The notes: generated by a model from the letters alone, not told the origin. A DNA stretch of 21,219 bases from Flavobacteriaceae bacterium UBA5544 (GCA_002426755.1 DINI01000014.1:379-21597); one strand, 5' to 3'. Counted from the stretch's first letter, positions 6,401-15,172 are shown. Translations and numbers: made by a program.

Positions 6401-7036
6401 ATGTTTTTCACTAAAAAACAAAAGATTTTTTGCATAGGTCAAAATAAAACAGGCACAACCTCGGTTGAATTGGCTTTGAAAGAGCATGGTTTTAAAATGG
6501 GAGATCAATATAGTGGAGAAGCTTTGCTTGATGATTATTTAAACAGGGATTTCAAAAAAATCATTAAATTCTGTCAATCCGCAGATGCATTTCAGGATAT
6601 ACCCTTTAGTTTGCCTTATTTATATGTTCATCTTGACCAATTTTACAGTAATAGTAAATTTATCCTAACGATCAGGGACAATGAAAGTCAATGGTATAAT
6701 TCTATCACAAAATTTCATAAAAAAATAACTTTATCTCCCAACCCTACTCCTAGCTATGAAGACCTACAATTCTTCCCTTATCACAAAAAAGGATGGTTGT
6801 TGAAATATATGAGCATTTACGGTACACCAAAAAATGATTTGTACAATGAAATGGCCCTTAAAAAGTTTTATAATGATTATAATAATCAAGTGATAAATTA
6901 TTTTAGGAATAAAAATAACCTTTTGGTTTTGAACCTGTCAGAACCAGATGGCTACTCAAAATTCATAGAATTTTTAAATTTGGAGGCAAAATTGGATTCC
7001 TTTCCTTGGTTAAATAAAACCAATACCCAAATATGA
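6401..7036 (+). CDS. P-loop sulfotransferase, probable polysaccharide sulfation
   Basis: A 211-residue cytoplasmic protein expected to move sulfate from PAPS to a sugar hydroxyl. The 5'-phosphosulfate-binding loop is GQNKTGTTS (13-21), with the Lys and Thr residues typical of the fold. The 3'-phosphate-binding segment is FILTIRDNESQWYNS (87-101), with Arg92 and a following Ser. Length is at the short end of the bacterial family. It starts 5 bases after the wzt-like gene and overlaps the next gene by ATGA, so it is translated as part of the operon. The acceptor is unknown; a sugar of this locus's glycan is the natural guess. No PAPS-synthesis genes are in the window. A non-sulfotransferase role for this P-loop family is possible but less likely. 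Confidence 0.8.
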   Translation: MFFTKKQKIFCIGQNKTGTTSVELALKEHGFKMGDQYSGEALLDDYLNRDFKKIIKFCQSADAFQDIPFSLPYLYVHLDQFYSNSKFILTIRDNESQWYNSITKFHKKITLSPNPTPSYEDLQFFPYHKKGWLLKYMSIYGTPKNDLYNEMALKKFYNDYNNQVINYFRNKNNLLVLNLSEPDGYSKFIEFLNLEAKLDSFPWLNKTNTQI

Positions 7037-8106
7037 TTAATGTAACTAAAACGTTTTTACCTCCTCTAAAGGAATACCAACATCAAATTGCTAGAATATG
7101 GGAGAACCAATGGCTCACAAACAACGGAGAGCTCTATCAGGAATTAACCAATAAGCTAAAAACATATCTCTCTGCTAATTATGTCATTCCGATGACAAAT
7201 GGAACTTTACCAATTCAAATAGCCTTAAATGCCTTTGGAAAAATGGGGGAAATAATCACCACACCTTTTTCATATGTAGCAACAACCTCTACTATTATTT
7301 GGGAAAAATGTACGCCAGTTTTTGTGGACATACACCCAGATTATCTAACTATTAATGAGGATTTGATTAAGGCTAAAATCACATCTAAAACAACTGCTAT
7401 TCTGGCGACACATGTGTATGGTAACCCCTGCAATGTGGACGTCATTGAAAAAATTGCCAAAGAGAATGGATTAAAGGTAATTTATGATGCGGCACATTGT
7501 TTTGGTGTTACTTATAATGAACAATCCATATTTAATTACGGAGACGTTAGCACCTGTAGTTTTCATGCTACAAAATTATTCCATACAGGAGAAGGTGGTG
7601 CGTTATTTTGTCAGAATGAAGAAGATTACAACGAAATGTACTATCGCCATAATTTCGGACATGATGGACCCTTAAAATATCACGGTGTAGGGATTAATGC
7701 TAAAATGTCTGAACTTCAAGCTGCCATGGGGTTGGCGGTTTTTCCTTACTTGCAGCATATCATTGATAGTAGAAAAGAAGTCTATGAGTATTACCTTAAA
7801 CATCTTGACAGTTCCAAAATAGATACCTTAAAAATCCGAAAAGATACCAAGTGGAACTATAGTTATTGTCCATTCATTTTTAGTTCAGAGAGCAAATTGC
7901 TGGAAGTTCAAAAAAAAATGAATGAACACCATATATTTCCAAGAAGATATTTTTTCCCAAGTTTGGAAAAATTACCTTATCTAGTATCGGATTCTTGTCC
8001 AATAAGTGAAAACATTTCTAAAAGGGTACTATGTTTGCCAATTTATGTAGGACTTGGTAAAGATGAATTGAAAATGATTGTAAAAATAATCAATGAGATA
8101 TGCTAA
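7033..8106 (+). CDS. PLP-dependent sugar aminotransferase (DegT/DnrJ/EryC1/StrS family)
   Basis: A 357-residue fold-type I aminotransferase that adds an amino group to a keto-sugar nucleotide. Visible landmarks are NGT (56-58), the TPFSYVATTST block (77-87), YDAAH (151-155) with the pyridoxal-contacting Asp152, and SFHATKLFHTGEGGA (176-190) with the Schiff-base Lys181. Length is typical. The sequence resembles sugar aminotransferases of the VioA/FdtB type that act on dTDP-4-keto-6-deoxy or 3-keto sugars, but I cannot fix position or substrate by eye. It overlaps the sulfotransferase gene by 4 bases and the acyltransferase gene by 7 bases. That supports a two-step pathway of amination followed by N-acylation. 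The nucleotide-sugar precursor enzymes are not in the window. Confidence 0.9.
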   Translation: MINVTKTFLPPLKEYQHQIARIWENQWLTNNGELYQELTNKLKTYLSANYVIPMTNGTLPIQIALNAFGKMGEIITTPFSYVATTSTIIWEKCTPVFVDIHPDYLTINEDLIKAKITSKTTAILATHVYGNPCNVDVIEKIAKENGLKVIYDAAHCFGVTYNEQSIFNYGDVSTCSFHATKLFHTGEGGALFCQNEEDYNEMYYRHNFGHDGPLKYHGVGINAKMSELQAAMGLAVFPYLQHIIDSRKEVYEYYLKHLDSSKIDTLKIRKDTKWNYSYCPFIFSSESKLLEVQKKMNEHHIFPRRYFFPSLEKLPYLVSDSCPISENISKRVLCLPIYVGLGKDELKMIVKIINEIC

Positions 8107-8717
8107 TAGTTGGTGCAGGTGGTTTTGCTAAAGAATTATTATCCTGTTTAGGACCTAATGAACTTTCATCAGTTAAATTTTATGACGACTTAAACGTTAA
8201 TAATGTTAGGCTCTTTGATCAATTTGACGTTTTGAAATCGGAAGTACAAGTGCATGATTATTTTAAAAATATATCAGATGAATTTACACTTGGTTTAGGT
8301 AACCCTAAAGCAAGAAGAGAACTCTACATTAAATTTACGGGATTAGGCGGAAAATTGGTTTCCACAATCAGTAATCTTGCCAACATAGGTGATTTTGGAG
8401 TTGAAATATCTGAAGGTGTAAATATTTTTGCAGGCGTCAACATTTCTAACGATGTCAGGATTGGCAAAGGAACACTTGTTTATTATAATTCTAACATAAC
8501 ACATGATTGTAGGGTTGGAGAGTTTGTGGAGATTTCTCCGGGAGTTAATATTTTAGGGAGGGTTAAAATTGGTGATGGAACATCGATTGGTTCAGGAGCC
8601 ATAATTTTACCTGATATAGAAGTTGGTTCGAATGTTATAATAGGAGCGGGAGCTGTCGTGACCAAAGATGTTTTTCACAATCAAACGGTTAAAGGGATTC
8701 CGGCAAAAGCTATTTAA
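8100..8717 (+). CDS. Sugar N-acyltransferase with left-handed beta-helix, PglD/NeuD/VioB-like
   Basis: A 205-residue protein. The N-terminal half starts LIVGAGGFAKELL (2-14), a Rossmann-like sugar-nucleotide-binding motif. From about residue 85 it consists of hexapeptide repeats (IGDFGVEI, IGKGTLVY, IGDGTSIG, IGAGAVV) that build a left-handed beta-helix trimer. His135 in NSNITHDC matches the catalytic base position of PglD-type enzymes. The expected reaction is transfer of an acetyl (or other acyl) group from acyl-CoA to the amino group made by the upstream aminotransferase. The ATG lies inside the end of the aminotransferase gene, so the two are translationally coupled. NeuD-like O-acetylation is an alternative, but the context favours N-acylation. 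Confidence 0.87.
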   Translation: MLIVGAGGFAKELLSCLGPNELSSVKFYDDLNVNNVRLFDQFDVLKSEVQVHDYFKNISDEFTLGLGNPKARRELYIKFTGLGGKLVSTISNLANIGDFGVEISEGVNIFAGVNISNDVRIGKGTLVYYNSNITHDCRVGEFVEISPGVNILGRVKIGDGTSIGSGAIILPDIEVGSNVIIGAGAVVTKDVFHNQTVKGIPAKAI

Positions 8718-8719
8718 GA

Positions 8720-9742
8720 ATGGGTCATTTTATAGTTTCAGTGGTAATGATCACTTATAAACATGAAGATTTTATAAATGAAGCCATCGATGGTGTTCTA
8801 AATCAAAATTTTAATTTGGGAGCAATCGAACTTTTGATAGCAGATGATTGCTCTCCAGACAGAACGGAAGAAATCGTGAGGCAATATCCAAAATTGAAGG
8901 ATAATATTACCATCGAATATATTAAACACAGCACCAATAAAGGCATTATTGATAATTTCTTTGGAACTCTTAAGCAGGCGAAAGGAAAGTATATCGCCAT
9001 TTGTGAAGGAGATGATTATTGGACTGATTCGCTAAAGTTGCAAAAACAGATTGATTTTTTGGAAACTAATGCTAATGTAGTTATAGCCTCACATAATGTT
9101 CAGATAATTGGCGAAGAATTCAACAAAAGAATCAGTAGGCCATATCATGATAATAAATTTTCAGGATTTTACGGTACACAAGATTTAGTAAATGGGTTTA
9201 AACTGCCAACAAATTCTATTGTTTTTAGAAATGGTCTATATGATTTTGATAAAGTACCCAATTGGAGTATGAAAATTAGATCTGCGGATAAGTTTTTATA
9301 TCTTATGATTTCTAAATTTGGTTCAATCTATTATGATGAAAGCATAATGGCAGCTTACAGAAAACACCCTGAAGGCGCTGTAGGGTCTTATGACAAGTGG
9401 GATTTAAAGAAGCATATCGAAACTCACAAAAATCAAATATTCTTTTGGAAAAATTTTAAAAAAGATTTTCACCCTTTATATCAAAAAGAAATTAAATCAA
9501 ATATTTCAAACGAAGCTCTTCAAATAGTTCGTCGTTATTCAAGAAAAGGCTTTTTTTTAAAGCCTTTGTTGAAATATTCAGTAATCTCTTTAAAGAATAA
9601 CAGAGAAAAATGGCCTGAAATCTCCAGTGAACTAAATGAAGTGTTTAAGAAATACACTTCAAAAAAAATGTATGATTGCAAAATACGTTTTCTCATTATG
9701 GGGTCGAAAGTAAAACAGCGTTTGATAAAATTGTTAGGTTAA
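8720..9742 (+). CDS. Family 2 glycosyltransferase
   Basis: A 340-residue cytoplasmic GT-A enzyme. The opening strand VSVVMITYKHEDFINEAIDG (6-25) is followed by the nucleotide-binding ADDCSPDRT (41-49). The metal-binding GDDYW (97-101) leads into LKLQKQIDFLE, typical of rhamnosyl/abequosyl-like transferases of family 2. A HPEG motif and a basic C-terminal tail follow. It begins 2 bases after the acyltransferase stop. It may add the amino sugar made by the two preceding enzymes, but donor, acceptor and linkage cannot be read from the sequence. Confidence 0.88.
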   Translation: MGHFIVSVVMITYKHEDFINEAIDGVLNQNFNLGAIELLIADDCSPDRTEEIVRQYPKLKDNITIEYIKHSTNKGIIDNFFGTLKQAKGKYIAICEGDDYWTDSLKLQKQIDFLETNANVVIASHNVQIIGEEFNKRISRPYHDNKFSGFYGTQDLVNGFKLPTNSIVFRNGLYDFDKVPNWSMKIRSADKFLYLMISKFGSIYYDESIMAAYRKHPEGAVGSYDKWDLKKHIETHKNQIFFWKNFKKDFHPLYQKEIKSNISNEALQIVRRYSRKGFFLKPLLKYSVISLKNNREKWPEISSELNEVFKKYTSKKMYDCKIRFLIMGSKVKQRLIKLLG

Positions 9743-9750
9743 TACCATTG

Positions 9751-10917
9751 ATGAACATTACTTATAAAGAGAGTCTCAAACATACTAATTTTCTTTTCGT
9801 TGTAAATAATTTTGAAGCCTTTGGTGGTGCCGAACGGCAGTCAATGATTTTGGCACAGTACATACAAAGCCACGTTACACCAAAGGTGAGTTTTGTAGCT
9901 TTTCAAGATGGTGATGGATTTAAATCCATGCTCAAAGAAAGGGGTTTTGATACGTATTATTTTCCATTTGACCATAAAGCTTCTAAAGTCAAAAAAGTGC
10001 TTCAATATTGGAAATTAATCCAATTTATGAAAACTTTAAAACCGGATATCTTAATTCCATATGTTGCAGAATCCAACAAAATCGTGGCCCAAATATGGAA
10101 ATATACAGGAGCTAAATTCGCATTTTGGAACCAACGAGAAGAGGGTCGCATGCTTTATGGTACACCATTGGAAAAAAAACTCATCAATAATGTATCCGCA
10201 ATTGTGTCGAACTCTTATGAAGGCAAAGAGGCCTTGATTCGAACTTACGGATTAAAGGATGATCAGGTTGAAGTTATTAATAATGGAATCATTCCCTATA
10301 GCGATGCATTTGAAGAGAGAAATTGGCATCAGGAACTCAATATTGATAACGAGCGTCCACTAATTTCGATGATAGCCAATATTACCAATCGAAAAGATCA
10401 TGCAACTCTTCTTAAAGCATGGAGATTGGTGCTCGACAATTGTAAGGCGAACAACATGGTTTTGCCTTTTTTAATATTGGCAGGTAGAAAGGTCAATACT
10501 TATGATACCCTTAGATTGCTCGCCTTTGATTTAAAGTTGAGCGATCATATTGCATTTATAGGTAATTTAAATCCTGTTCAGCCATTGATAGCGCAAAGCT
10601 ATTTTTGTGTTTTTAGTTCAAACCTTGAAGGTTGTCCTAATGGCGTATTAGAATGTATGGAGCGGGGTAAGGCCGTTGTAGGAACAAATATTAGTGGACT
10701 TCGGCAAGCATTAGGAGAATCCTATGCCGATCAATGTTTGTCTGAACCTAATAATGAAAAAGATTTGGCCACTAAAATCTTTCAGTTGTATTCGGATTCA
10801 GCATTGGTAAAAAAAATTGGAAATTATAATTCCGAACGCATTTTAAAAGAGTTTTCTCCATCTAAAATGGCAATCACACATTTAGATCTCATTGCACAAA
10901 AATTGAAACTAACGTGA
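9751..10917 (+). CDS. Family 4 glycosyltransferase (GT-B)
   Basis: A 388-residue GT-B enzyme. The N-terminal domain has NFLFVVNNFEAFGGAERQS (13-31), the glycine-rich acceptor-side loop. The C-terminal domain has SSNLEGCPNGVLECMERG with the E-x7-E pair at 293 and 301, which holds the donor nucleotide. I chose the ATG at 9751 because it lies 8 bases after the preceding stop. The longer reading from 9676 would add 25 unrelated residues that overlap the conserved end of the upstream gene. It overlaps the next gene by 4 bases (GTGA). It acts at the membrane face on a lipid-linked glycan; the retaining mechanism is inferred from the family. Confidence 0.88.
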   Translation: MNITYKESLKHTNFLFVVNNFEAFGGAERQSMILAQYIQSHVTPKVSFVAFQDGDGFKSMLKERGFDTYYFPFDHKASKVKKVLQYWKLIQFMKTLKPDILIPYVAESNKIVAQIWKYTGAKFAFWNQREEGRMLYGTPLEKKLINNVSAIVSNSYEGKEALIRTYGLKDDQVEVINNGIIPYSDAFEERNWHQELNIDNERPLISMIANITNRKDHATLLKAWRLVLDNCKANNMVLPFLILAGRKVNTYDTLRLLAFDLKLSDHIAFIGNLNPVQPLIAQSYFCVFSSNLEGCPNGVLECMERGKAVVGTNISGLRQALGESYADQCLSEPNNEKDLATKIFQLYSDSALVKKIGNYNSERILKEFSPSKMAITHLDLIAQKLKLT

Positions 10918-12194
10918 CAAAAATCCTTTTTTGCGCTTACGATAAACCAGGACATATTGCAACAGGTCCAAATGCTTGGTTACAACGTTTGATTCCAGAT
11001 TTAAGAAACAGGTACGGATTTGATGTCTCTACTCTTTTTATCTATAATCAGAGACAGGAAGACTGTCCAACATTAACTTTTTTCAAAACAAATCACCTAC
11101 CGATTTTTACAATAGATAATCAACAAATCCCTTATATAGCTGATCAAGTCAAGGAATTACTTCGAATCATAAAAAAAAATGATATTCGTGTTTTAGTTGC
11201 CAACTTGGTGATTCCTGCGTTTTATGCGGCACGATTTTTAAAACCGTTTAATATTCCCGTGATTGGGGTTTTACATTCCAATGATGCATTTTATAAAGGA
11301 GTTATTGAAAAGTTTATCATAGGAAAACCAGAAGAACAATTGACCGCTGCGGTTTCTGTTTCGAACTACATACATGGAATTGCCAATTCGAAAAAAACAG
11401 AGGTCATTCACAAAATAATACCCTGTGGCACACCATTAACCAAAAAAAATGCTCATCGAGAAAGTGAACAACTTAAAATCATGTTTGCTGGACGATTGGA
11501 AATTACCCAAAAGCAAATTCTTAAATTGACAGAAGCATTCTTAAATGCGTCAAAACAAAATTCTCAGTTAGAATTTTCAATTTACGGCAGTGGTTCACAA
11601 GAGAGTGAAGTAAAATCGTTGATTGAGAATTTCGACTACCCACATAAGGTATGCTTCAAAGGTTCTGTGTTACCTTCCGAAATTCAAGATGTTATGTTGA
11701 AACATCATGTGTTTACATTAATGAGTGATTATGAAGGGATGCCAATTGCACTTATGGAAGCCATGGCCTGTGGTTTAGTGCCAGTGTGCTTAAATGAAGA
11801 AAGTGGTATCGATGAAATTATTTCAAATGAGGTCAATGGTTTTATTGTCCAAAACAGAAATCTGGACTACCAAGAACAGTTGAATTTACTTCAGAAGAAT
11901 AATGAAATTTGGGAATCACTTTCTAAAAAAGCTCAAAACACCATACATGAAAAATATAGTTCTGGCATTGCACACCAACAATGGGCAAATATATTGAGGA
12001 TGTATTTAGATAACCATGTAAAAAAAATAAGTATTCCCAATACTATAAAACTGAAAGGCGAATTACTCTATTATGGCGACAATCGTAAACCATCCACGCT
12101 GATTGTCTTTAAAAAACAATGTTCAAATAATTGGATGCGATTCAGATTATTCCTTCGTCCGAGAGCAAGACTACGATCTTTACTAAAGAAATGA
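10914..12194 (+). CDS. Family 4 glycosyltransferase with basic C-terminal tail
   Basis: A 426-residue GT-B enzyme with a GTG start overlapping the previous stop as GTGA. The N-terminal domain begins TKILFCAYDKPGHIATGPNAW. The C-terminal domain carries SDYEGMPIALMEAMACG with the E-x7-E pair at 274 and 282, followed by SGIDEII. After the usual domain end there are about 60 extra residues finishing in a strongly basic stretch, RFRLFLRPRARLRSLLKK, which could bind anionic membrane lipid. Specificity is unknown. It overlaps the following gene by ATGA at 12191-12194, which supports coupled translation. Confidence 0.86.
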   Translation: MTKILFCAYDKPGHIATGPNAWLQRLIPDLRNRYGFDVSTLFIYNQRQEDCPTLTFFKTNHLPIFTIDNQQIPYIADQVKELLRIIKKNDIRVLVANLVIPAFYAARFLKPFNIPVIGVLHSNDAFYKGVIEKFIIGKPEEQLTAAVSVSNYIHGIANSKKTEVIHKIIPCGTPLTKKNAHRESEQLKIMFAGRLEITQKQILKLTEAFLNASKQNSQLEFSIYGSGSQESEVKSLIENFDYPHKVCFKGSVLPSEIQDVMLKHHVFTLMSDYEGMPIALMEAMACGLVPVCLNEESGIDEIISNEVNGFIVQNRNLDYQEQLNLLQKNNEIWESLSKKAQNTIHEKYSSGIAHQQWANILRMYLDNHVKKISIPNTIKLKGELLYYGDNRKPSTLIVFKKQCSNNWMRFRLFLRPRARLRSLLKK

Positions 12195-13339
12195 AGACTC
12201 AAAAGAACATATTAATTGTCAGTCCAAGTAAAATAGGCTTAACAGAAACCTTTATCAGGGCACATATTGAACGCCTTAGGGGGAACATTACATATCTATA
12301 TGGTTATGCTCTTGATTTCAAGACGACTGATGATCAGTCATTAAAAGACTACTATGCAAAAAAGCCCTCATTCTCCAATCGAATGTTGAGCTTATTGCCA
12401 CATTATCTTTTTTTTCGCATTCAAAAAGAACGTCAAAAAAAAGAGACAAGGGAAGAACTGATCAAACGGTTTATTTTAGAAAAGAATATAGATATTGTAC
12501 TAGCGGAATATGGAACCTCGGGTAGTTTTATTGCACCAATCTGTAAAGACCTGAACATCCCCTTGATAGTCCATTTTCATGGATTTGATGCTTCTGTTTA
12601 CACCATACTTGAAAAATTTAAAGAGGGGTATCACTTTATGTATAACTATGCCAGTTCAATTATCGTAGTGTCCGAGGCAATGAAAAGGGCTTTGCTGGCA
12701 CATGGTTGCCCAGAATCAAAATTGGTATTGAACACCTATGGGCCACATCCCGACTATTTAGAGGCAAATGCAGATTATAGTTCAAATAATCTTATCAGCG
12801 TTGGAAGGCATACTTACAAAAAAGCGCCTTATCTTACCATCTTGGCATTTCAAAAAGTTCTTAAAAAATATCCTGATTTGAAGTTGACAATGGTAGGAAC
12901 AGGAGAGTTGTATGAAGTTTCGCGAAATATGGTCAAGAGTTTGGGGCTTGAAAATAGCATCCTTCTTCCAGGTGGCTTACCAAGAGAGGAGATTATACCT
13001 TATTTAAAAACTTCTTTTCTCTTCGTACAACATTCTATAGTTGCGAGCAATGGCGATAGTGAAGGAACTCCAGTTGGGATTATAGAGGCAATGGCCGCTG
13101 GGCTTCCAATTGTTTCAACGCGTCATGCAGGAATTACTGATGTGGTCATTGAAAGAGAAATCGGTTTTTTGGTGGAGGAAGGAGATATTGAGCTTATGGC
13201 CGACTATATCGAAAAAATTGCTGAAAATAGAGTATTGGCAAAACAGATGGGTTTAAATGGAAAGCAAAGAATTGAAAAAAATTTCACCCTTGAAAAGCAC
13301 TTGGAAATTATAAATAACAGTATTAGTTCGTGCATTTGA
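12191..13339 (+). CDS. Family 4 glycosyltransferase, WcaL/AmsK-like
   Basis: A 382-residue GT-B enzyme. It opens KNILIVSPSKIGLTETFIRA, contains PLIVHFHGFDAS (the segment that recalls colanic-acid and amylovoran transferases), then SVGRHTYKKAP and TMVGTG. The C-terminal domain has the E-x7-E pair at 291 and 299 in DSEGTPVGIIEAMAAGLP. The ATG at 12191 is preferred over the one at 12131, because it gives the standard 4-base overlap and starts exactly at the conserved first strand. A 34-base gap follows before the methyltransferase gene. Confidence 0.87.
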   Translation: MKTQKNILIVSPSKIGLTETFIRAHIERLRGNITYLYGYALDFKTTDDQSLKDYYAKKPSFSNRMLSLLPHYLFFRIQKERQKKETREELIKRFILEKNIDIVLAEYGTSGSFIAPICKDLNIPLIVHFHGFDASVYTILEKFKEGYHFMYNYASSIIVVSEAMKRALLAHGCPESKLVLNTYGPHPDYLEANADYSSNNLISVGRHTYKKAPYLTILAFQKVLKKYPDLKLTMVGTGELYEVSRNMVKSLGLENSILLPGGLPREEIIPYLKTSFLFVQHSIVASNGDSEGTPVGIIEAMAAGLPIVSTRHAGITDVVIEREIGFLVEEGDIELMADYIEKIAENRVLAKQMGLNGKQRIEKNFTLEKHLEIINNSISSCI

Positions 13340-13373
13340 GAACTATTAAGATCATCTGTAAATTGTTGTTGCA

Positions 13374-14126
13374 ATGAAAAAAATATTAGCATTAGTCGAT
13401 TTTTATAGATTTATAAAATATCTAGGTTTGATCCAAACCTTGAAATTTTATTCTATCAAAAATAAAACTGGCAAATCCCTTACGTTAAGAGTTAAAAACT
13501 ACAAGAATAAATTTCTTTTAAGAGGGGGAACTTCTGATTTCTGGGTATTTGAAATGAATATTGTCAGAGAAGAATATAAAAATTTCATTGCTCAACCTCC
13601 AAAAACTATTTTGGATGGAGGAGCCAATATTGGCACTGCGAGCCGGTATTGGAATAAATGTTATCCAGAAGCACAGATTATTGCTGTAGAGCCAGATCCA
13701 GATAATTTTTTATCGCTTCAATCCAATATAGAACATATCAAAGAAATTTCTTCTATTCATGCGGGTATATGGTCTAGGGACACAAAACTTTCAATCCTAA
13801 ATGACAAAGCTTGGAAATATTCCATTAGGGTTGTGGAAGATGATACGAATGGTTCAATACAGGCTTTCAGTATTCCAACCTTGATGGAAAGATTTGGTTG
13901 GGATTTTATTGACGTCTTAAAACTGGATGTAGAGGGATCGGAAGTTGAGATTTTAGCAAAAAACGCACATCTTTGGAAAAATAAAGTTGGAATACTGATA
14001 TTGGAATTACATCCAGAGATGGATATCACTTGTAGCAGAGTTTTATTTAAAACTTTTTGTGAAAATGATTTTATTTTGAAATGGCGTGGTGAAAATATTG
14101 TTTTAATATTCAATCAAGAGAAATAA
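13374..14126 (+). CDS. FkbM-family SAM-dependent methyltransferase
   Basis: A 250-residue Rossmann methyltransferase. The SAM-binding motif is TILDGGANIGTAS (78-90), the ribose-binding acid is in AVEPDP (104-109), and the family block DVLKLDVEGSEVEIL lies at 180-194. FkbM members O-methylate sugars or other hydroxyls. In a glycan locus the likely target is a sugar hydroxyl of the growing chain or its non-reducing end. This makes it one of two candidates, with the sulfotransferase, for the terminal modification read by the Wzt C-domain. The ATG at 13374 follows a 34-base gap, one of the larger gaps in the operon. No in-frame start upstream improves the match. Confidence 0.88.
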   Translation: MKKILALVDFYRFIKYLGLIQTLKFYSIKNKTGKSLTLRVKNYKNKFLLRGGTSDFWVFEMNIVREEYKNFIAQPPKTILDGGANIGTASRYWNKCYPEAQIIAVEPDPDNFLSLQSNIEHIKEISSIHAGIWSRDTKLSILNDKAWKYSIRVVEDDTNGSIQAFSIPTLMERFGWDFIDVLKLDVEGSEVEILAKNAHLWKNKVGILILELHPEMDITCSRVLFKTFCENDFILKWRGENIVLIFNQEK

Positions 14127-14140
14127 AAAAAAATAATAAG

Positions 14141-15142
14141 GTGTCTGATTTCAAAGTTTCGGTCATAGTTCCCATTTACAATGCTGAAAAATTTCTGCGA
14201 AAAGCCGTAGAATCTGCTGAAATATTGGAAGACGTTGCTGAAATCATTTTGATCGAAGATCAATCGCCTGACAAGGCCTTTGAGGTTGCTCTCACATTAC
14301 AAAAGGAATACGACAAAGTGAAGGTGTTTCAGCATCCTGATAAACAAAACCATGGCGCGGGAGCGTCAAGAAATCTCGGCATCACAAAAGCAACTTTCGA
14401 TTATGTTGCCTTTTTAGATGCAGATGATTACTATCTTCCCAATAGATTTATAAAAGATAAAGAGATTTTTCTTGCAAGCCCGACTGTTGATGGCGTTTAC
14501 AATGCCATTGGAATACATTATTATTCAGACTCGGCTAAACAAAAGTTTTTTGAGGCAGGCTATTCCTATCAGGAATTCTTGACACTCACCAATACTGTAT
14601 CGTCTGATCAACTTTTTTCAGTTCTTTTCCATGCACATAAAACGATTAAAGGAGAGTTCAGCACCATTGCGATTACAGTGAAGCGTAACGTATTTGATAA
14701 AATTGGCTATTTCAATACTGAATTAAAATTGCAACAAGATATACATATGTGGCGACGCATGGCCGCCTTTTGTCGGTTGGAGTCTGGGGAATTGTCCATT
14801 CCTGTTGCCGTACGTGGTGTTCATGGTAATAATAGAATGACTCAAACCAGCGAACAAAAAAAATACAAAGATTTGTGGTGGCGGAGCTTAAAGTCTGAAT
14901 TCAGAAAAAGGAAACTTGAGGGCGAAAAACAAAAAATATTCGATCAGGCCTATTTTAATTATTTTACTGGTAGCTCCAATAAACTGATAGCTCTCAAGGC
15001 CTTATTGTTCAATGTTCAAAAAAAACCTAATGTAATAACTGAAAGTTATGGTGATTTTGATTTCAATTTTTGGAAAGTTTTTGGACGTAATTGGTTTTCA
15101 TTGAGAATTATATCCTTTAAGAATAAGTTATTGTCAAAATAA
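14141..15142 (+). CDS. Family 2 glycosyltransferase
   Basis: A 333-residue GT-A enzyme read from a GTG at 14141, since no ATG lies ahead of the first conserved strand. SVIVPIYNAEKFLRKAV (7-23) is followed by LIEDQSPD (37-44), GAGASRNLG (72-80) and the metal-binding LDADDYY (92-98). A later block, KLQQDIHMWRRMA, matches the ED/QD-type catalytic region of the family. A 14-base gap separates it from the methyltransferase stop, with AATAAGG before the start as a weak ribosome-binding candidate. Substrates are unknown. Confidence 0.86.
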   Translation: MSDFKVSVIVPIYNAEKFLRKAVESAEILEDVAEIILIEDQSPDKAFEVALTLQKEYDKVKVFQHPDKQNHGAGASRNLGITKATFDYVAFLDADDYYLPNRFIKDKEIFLASPTVDGVYNAIGIHYYSDSAKQKFFEAGYSYQEFLTLTNTVSSDQLFSVLFHAHKTIKGEFSTIAITVKRNVFDKIGYFNTELKLQQDIHMWRRMAAFCRLESGELSIPVAVRGVHGNNRMTQTSEQKKYKDLWWRSLKSEFRKRKLEGEKQKIFDQAYFNYFTGSSNKLIALKALLFNVQKKPNVITESYGDFDFNFWKVFGRNWFSLRIISFKNKLLSK

Positions 15143-15172
15143 AATATTAAAATATTGAAAAAAAATAAATTA

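Noticed and set aside
9676..9750. Longer start for the family 4 transferase at 9751
   Set aside because: The extra 25 residues are the overlapping coding end of the upstream transferase in another frame. The ATG at 9751 is 8 bases after that stop.
12131..12190. Longer start for the family 4 transferase at 12191
   Set aside because: It would overlap the upstream gene by 64 bases. The ATG at 12191 gives the usual 4-base ATGA overlap and begins at the first conserved strand.
13757..14113. Minus-strand open frame of 118 codons
   Set aside because: It is fully antisense to the FkbM methyltransferase gene, which has clear SAM-binding motifs, and the antisense protein shows no recognisable domain.
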